DNA of 9,057 nt, taken from positions 1-9,057 of the forward strand of contig NATF01000030.1 in assembly GCA_002085205.1 (NCBI GenBank). Direction: 5' to 3'. This DNA comes from Candidatus Cloacimonas sp. 4484_275. Lineage in GTDB: Bacteria > Cloacimonadota > Cloacimonadia > Cloacimonadales > TCS61. Shown here in pieces: positions 6,869 to 9,057 of the stretch (positions are counted from its first letter, which is position 1; the number at the start of each line of letters is the position of its first letter). The position numbers and the translations under genes are program-made. The notes beneath the pieces are model-generated. The model saw nothing but the letters and a program-made list of their open reading frames with translations. It did no database searches and was not told where the DNA came from.

Positions 6869-8575
6869 ATGAAAAAGAAGTTTTTTGTATTATTATTTAT
6901 GCTGGTCGGAATCGCTGTTTTTGCCGATATTTTCATTTCGGAAATGTGCGATCCTTACAATGATTATCGTTCGGACAGATTTATCGAAATTTATAATTCC
7001 GGTTCGGAAGCCGTGGATTTAACCGGTTGGACAGTAGTTGCAGTTGGTAACGGCGAAGATATTTTTACTTGGAATCTTTCCGGAACAATTGCCGCCGGAG
7101 ATGCTCTTGTTTGCGGAGATGCCACGACTGTTGATGATTTCACTGTTGATTTCCCTGACGAAGCATGGTCGGATAGCGATACTTCTTGGAATGGAAAAGT
7201 AGGAGACGGTGCCAAACTTTTTGATAACAATGGAACTTTATTGGATAATGCTGTTGTTGATGCAACCGCTTTTGAAAATAAAACCTATGTAAGAAACCCG
7301 GACATTTCTTCACCGAATACGGCTTATAATGAAAACGAATGGACTGCCACTTCGGTTGACCATTCTTCCGATGCAACTCCCGGAACTCATATTTGCGGTG
7401 GTGAACCCATAATCAGTCTTGCATACAGCACCGACTTTGATCTGATTGATGTGATTTATAATATTGCTTTGGAAACGATTAACGCTGAGGATTTCGTGCT
7501 TACCGGTTCGGAAACAACAACTTTCGGAAATGCGGAAATTGATGAAGAAGATGCGCGAATTGTTCATCTTTCGTCTCCTTCGAATCCCATCAATGCTGAT
7601 TTGACTATCGATACAATTTCCGACGATGCCAACAGAACAAGTTTTGATTTTTATGCCGGAATCATGCCGATTTCTTATCTAAACACTTTGAATCCGGCAG
7701 GAGTTTTGGAAGACGATAAATATGCTACTTTCAGAGGAATGTTAACGGCAAACGATGAATTTAATAATGTTTGGATAAGCGATAATACCGGCCCTTACAA
7801 TGGAATTCTTGTTTACGATTATGATTTTGATGACTTGGTAGGAACCGATTTGGGTACGGAAGTTACTTTTGCCGCAACCAGATATGTTTACAATAATCTT
7901 TCGGAATTGAAAAATCCGAAGTTAATTTCTTTGGCTTATGTGGATTGTATTCATCCGCCGACCGTTATCAGCGGTTCTGATATAGATATGAATTTACCTG
8001 CTGACACTAATCCGGGAGAAAAATGGGAAGGACAACTCGTAGAAATTTTTGGCGTAGTCGTAACTGCTCCGGCGCGAGACGATTTGTATTTCGGTTCGGA
8101 TGATGGCGGTGAAACAATGTTTGCAATTGGTGACAATGTCGATTATCAATATTCCGAAATTGCGGCAGTTCTTGATGCGGCTGTTGAATCGGGAGAACCC
8201 ATTCATATTGTCGGCGTGGTTGATTATTATAACGAACATTATCGAATCAATCCGCGTTTCATTGATGATTTACCTGTCTTTGAAAATACTTTAGTAGAAC
8301 AACCTTCGGTTACCATGGATTGTTATCCGAATCCTTTCAGAAATGCTACCACGATTTCGTTTAATTTTTCATCACAAAAGGTGCAAAACGCGGAAATTGA
8401 GATTTATAATCTAAAAGGGCAAAAGATAAGAAAATTTTCTGTCGATGATTCTCATTCAAAAGTTATTTGGGATGGAAAAGACGGCTTTGGAAAAGATGTA
8501 AAATCGGGTATCTATTTCTATAAATTAAAAGCTGACAATTTCATTTCCACAAAGAAAATAATAATGATGAAATAA
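6869..8575 (+). CDS. Secreted lamin-tail domain protein with T9SS/FlgD-Ig-like C-terminal sorting domain
   Basis: The 568-residue protein starts at ATG 6869, five bases after GGAGG (6859-6863); an in-frame TTG at 6857 would spoil the signal peptide and is rejected. Residues 1-19 are a signal peptide (MKKKFF, hydrophobic core, VFA). About 20-175 is a lamin-tail (LTD) beta-sandwich: IFISEM..., RFIEIYNSGSEAVDLTGW, then a GDG-LFDNNGTLLDNAV stretch. About 180-262 looks like an Ig-like module. About 266-478 resembles the OB-fold-like region found beside lamin-tail domains (YATFRGMLTANDEFNNVWIS, later WEGQLVEIFGVV). Residues 482-568 form the sorting domain: YPNPFRNATTISF, IYNLKGQKI, WDGKDGFGKDVKSGIYFYKL and a basic KKIIMMK end. 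It is predicted to be exported through the Sec system and then type IX secretion, ending on or outside the cell. No catalytic motif is evident, so it may be an adhesin or structural surface protein. It may share a transcript with the split gene upstream. Confidence 0.85.
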   Translation: MKKKFFVLLFMLVGIAVFADIFISEMCDPYNDYRSDRFIEIYNSGSEAVDLTGWTVVAVGNGEDIFTWNLSGTIAAGDALVCGDATTVDDFTVDFPDEAWSDSDTSWNGKVGDGAKLFDNNGTLLDNAVVDATAFENKTYVRNPDISSPNTAYNENEWTATSVDHSSDATPGTHICGGEPIISLAYSTDFDLIDVIYNIALETINAEDFVLTGSETTTFGNAEIDEEDARIVHLSSPSNPINADLTIDTISDDANRTSFDFYAGIMPISYLNTLNPAGVLEDDKYATFRGMLTANDEFNNVWISDNTGPYNGILVYDYDFDDLVGTDLGTEVTFAATRYVYNNLSELKNPKLISLAYVDCIHPPTVISGSDIDMNLPADTNPGEKWEGQLVEIFGVVVTAPARDDLYFGSDDGGETMFAIGDNVDYQYSEIAAVLDAAVESGEPIHIVGVVDYYNEHYRINPRFIDDLPVFENTLVEQPSVTMDCYPNPFRNATTISFNFSSQKVQNAEIEIYNLKGQKIRKFSVDDSHSKVIWDGKDGFGKDVKSGIYFYKLKADNFISTKKIIMMK

Positions 8576-8595
8576 ATTTGAATATTATCCGAATT

Positions 8596-8627
8596 AAAAG
8601 ACCGATTGAAAAATCGGTCTTTTTTTT
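8596..8627 (+). terminator. Intrinsic, probably bidirectional, terminator between convergent genes
   Basis: AAAAGACCGATT (8596-8607) and AATCGGTCTTTT (8612-8623) form a perfect 12-base-pair stem around a GAAA loop, followed by T to 8627. Read from the other strand it also ends in TTTTAATT, so it can serve both the lamin-tail gene and the convergent glycosyltransferase. The T tract on the plus strand overlaps the glycosyltransferase stop codon (8626-8628). Confidence 0.95.
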
Positions 8628-9057
8628 ATTTGTGAAAGATTTCGGAAAGTTCTCTTTCGATTTCTTTTGCAATTATAGTCCGATTGAAATTTTTTTCTAC
8701 AAATTCTCTGCCTTTTGACGACATTTCCTTCAACATTTTTTTATTGGTTTTCAGGAAAATAATTTTTTCCGCAAGTTGTTTGAAATTATCAGGTTCGTAA
8801 TAAACACCGGCTTGAGATTTTTCCAAAATTTTTTTTGCTTCTCCTTCCACTCCGAGAATTATCGGCAATTCGGCGGACATATAATCAAATAATTTTGAAG
8901 GAATTGTTTCTCTAAAAATATTGGAATTTTTGAGAGGAATAATTCCACAATCGGCAAGAGCAAAAAAACGATTCATTTGTTCTTTTTGAATTTCTCCTAA
9001 AAATAAAACATTTTTGATATTTTCTTTTTTTACAATATTCTTTAATTCGGTTTCTTT
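8626..9057 (-). CDS. Glycosyltransferase, GT4-like, C-terminal part; N-terminus beyond the window edge
   Basis: The minus-strand frame is open from the right edge to the stop at 8628-8626, giving 143 residues. An internal ATG at 8976 is not the real start, because the 27 codons upstream of it remain in frame and continue the domain. The segment is the nucleotide-sugar-binding half of a GT-B glycosyltransferase (Glyco_transf_1 type): VLFLGEIQKEQMNRFFALAD, then CGIIPLKNSNIFRETIPSKLFDYMSAELPIIL (the P-SKLFDYM motif, with a Glu just before it, contacts the nucleotide sugar in this fold), then AGVYYEPDNFKQLAEKI and a helical end with FNR...FHK. Such enzymes build surface polysaccharides or glycolipids; the donor and acceptor cannot be told. 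Some WbuB-like (amino-sugar) transferases look similar. It faces the lamin-tail gene and shares a terminator with it. Confidence 0.88.
   Translation of the reverse strand, partial: KETELKNIVKKENIKNVLFLGEIQKEQMNRFFALADCGIIPLKNSNIFRETIPSKLFDYMSAELPIILGVEGEAKKILEKSQAGVYYEPDNFKQLAEKIIFLKTNKKMLKEMSSKGREFVEKNFNRTIIAKEIERELSEIFHK

Overview
The window looks like chromosomal DNA from an AT-rich, uncultivated anaerobe of the Fibrobacteres-Chlorobi-Bacteroidetes (FCB) side of the bacterial tree. Candidatus Cloacimonadota is my best guess. The reasons are a gingipain-type protease with tandem Ig-like modules and an 'EDFESGDFSSFDWTF'-type module, a lamin-tail protein ending in a type IX secretion (T9SS/FlgD-Ig-like) sorting domain, strong GGAGG ribosome binding sites, and promoter-like sequences that have TTGACA but no clear TATAAT box. 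The assignment rests on style and domain content; no marker gene here settles it.

Layout. Positions 1-2810 (minus) hold most of a secreted C25 (gingipain) cysteine protease whose C-terminus lies beyond the left edge. A tRNA-Lys(CUU) with encoded CCA follows on the plus strand (2938-3013), divergent from the protease. Next is a compact plus-strand operon: phosphate butyryl/acetyltransferase family enzyme (3168-4073), rpiB (4082-4519) and glyA (4541-5845), closed by a good intrinsic terminator (5865-5904). Then comes an apparently broken DUF6765-like gene (5980-6839), read in two frames, followed by a secreted lamin-tail/OB-like/T9SS-tail protein (6869-8575). A perfect-stem terminator at 8596-8627 separates this from a convergent minus-strand glycosyltransferase (family GT4-like) whose N-terminal part lies beyond the right edge.

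How they work together. The Ptb-RpiB-GlyA operon is central metabolism: acyl-CoA/acyl-phosphate conversion for fermentation ATP, pentose-phosphate isomerisation, and serine/glycine one-carbon exchange. The two secreted proteins on either side suggest a peptide-scavenging cell that exports multi-domain proteins. This would fit an amino-acid fermenter that digests protein outside the cell and conserves energy through acyl phosphates, but the metabolic link is inference. No mobile element, CRISPR array or defence system is visible, and I find no wholly new system. The most unusual items are the split DUF6765-like gene, an extra segment in the GlyA active-site loop, and a promoter-like layout repeated at four transcription-unit starts. 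No gene-free stretch longer than 300 bases remains once the tRNA is counted.
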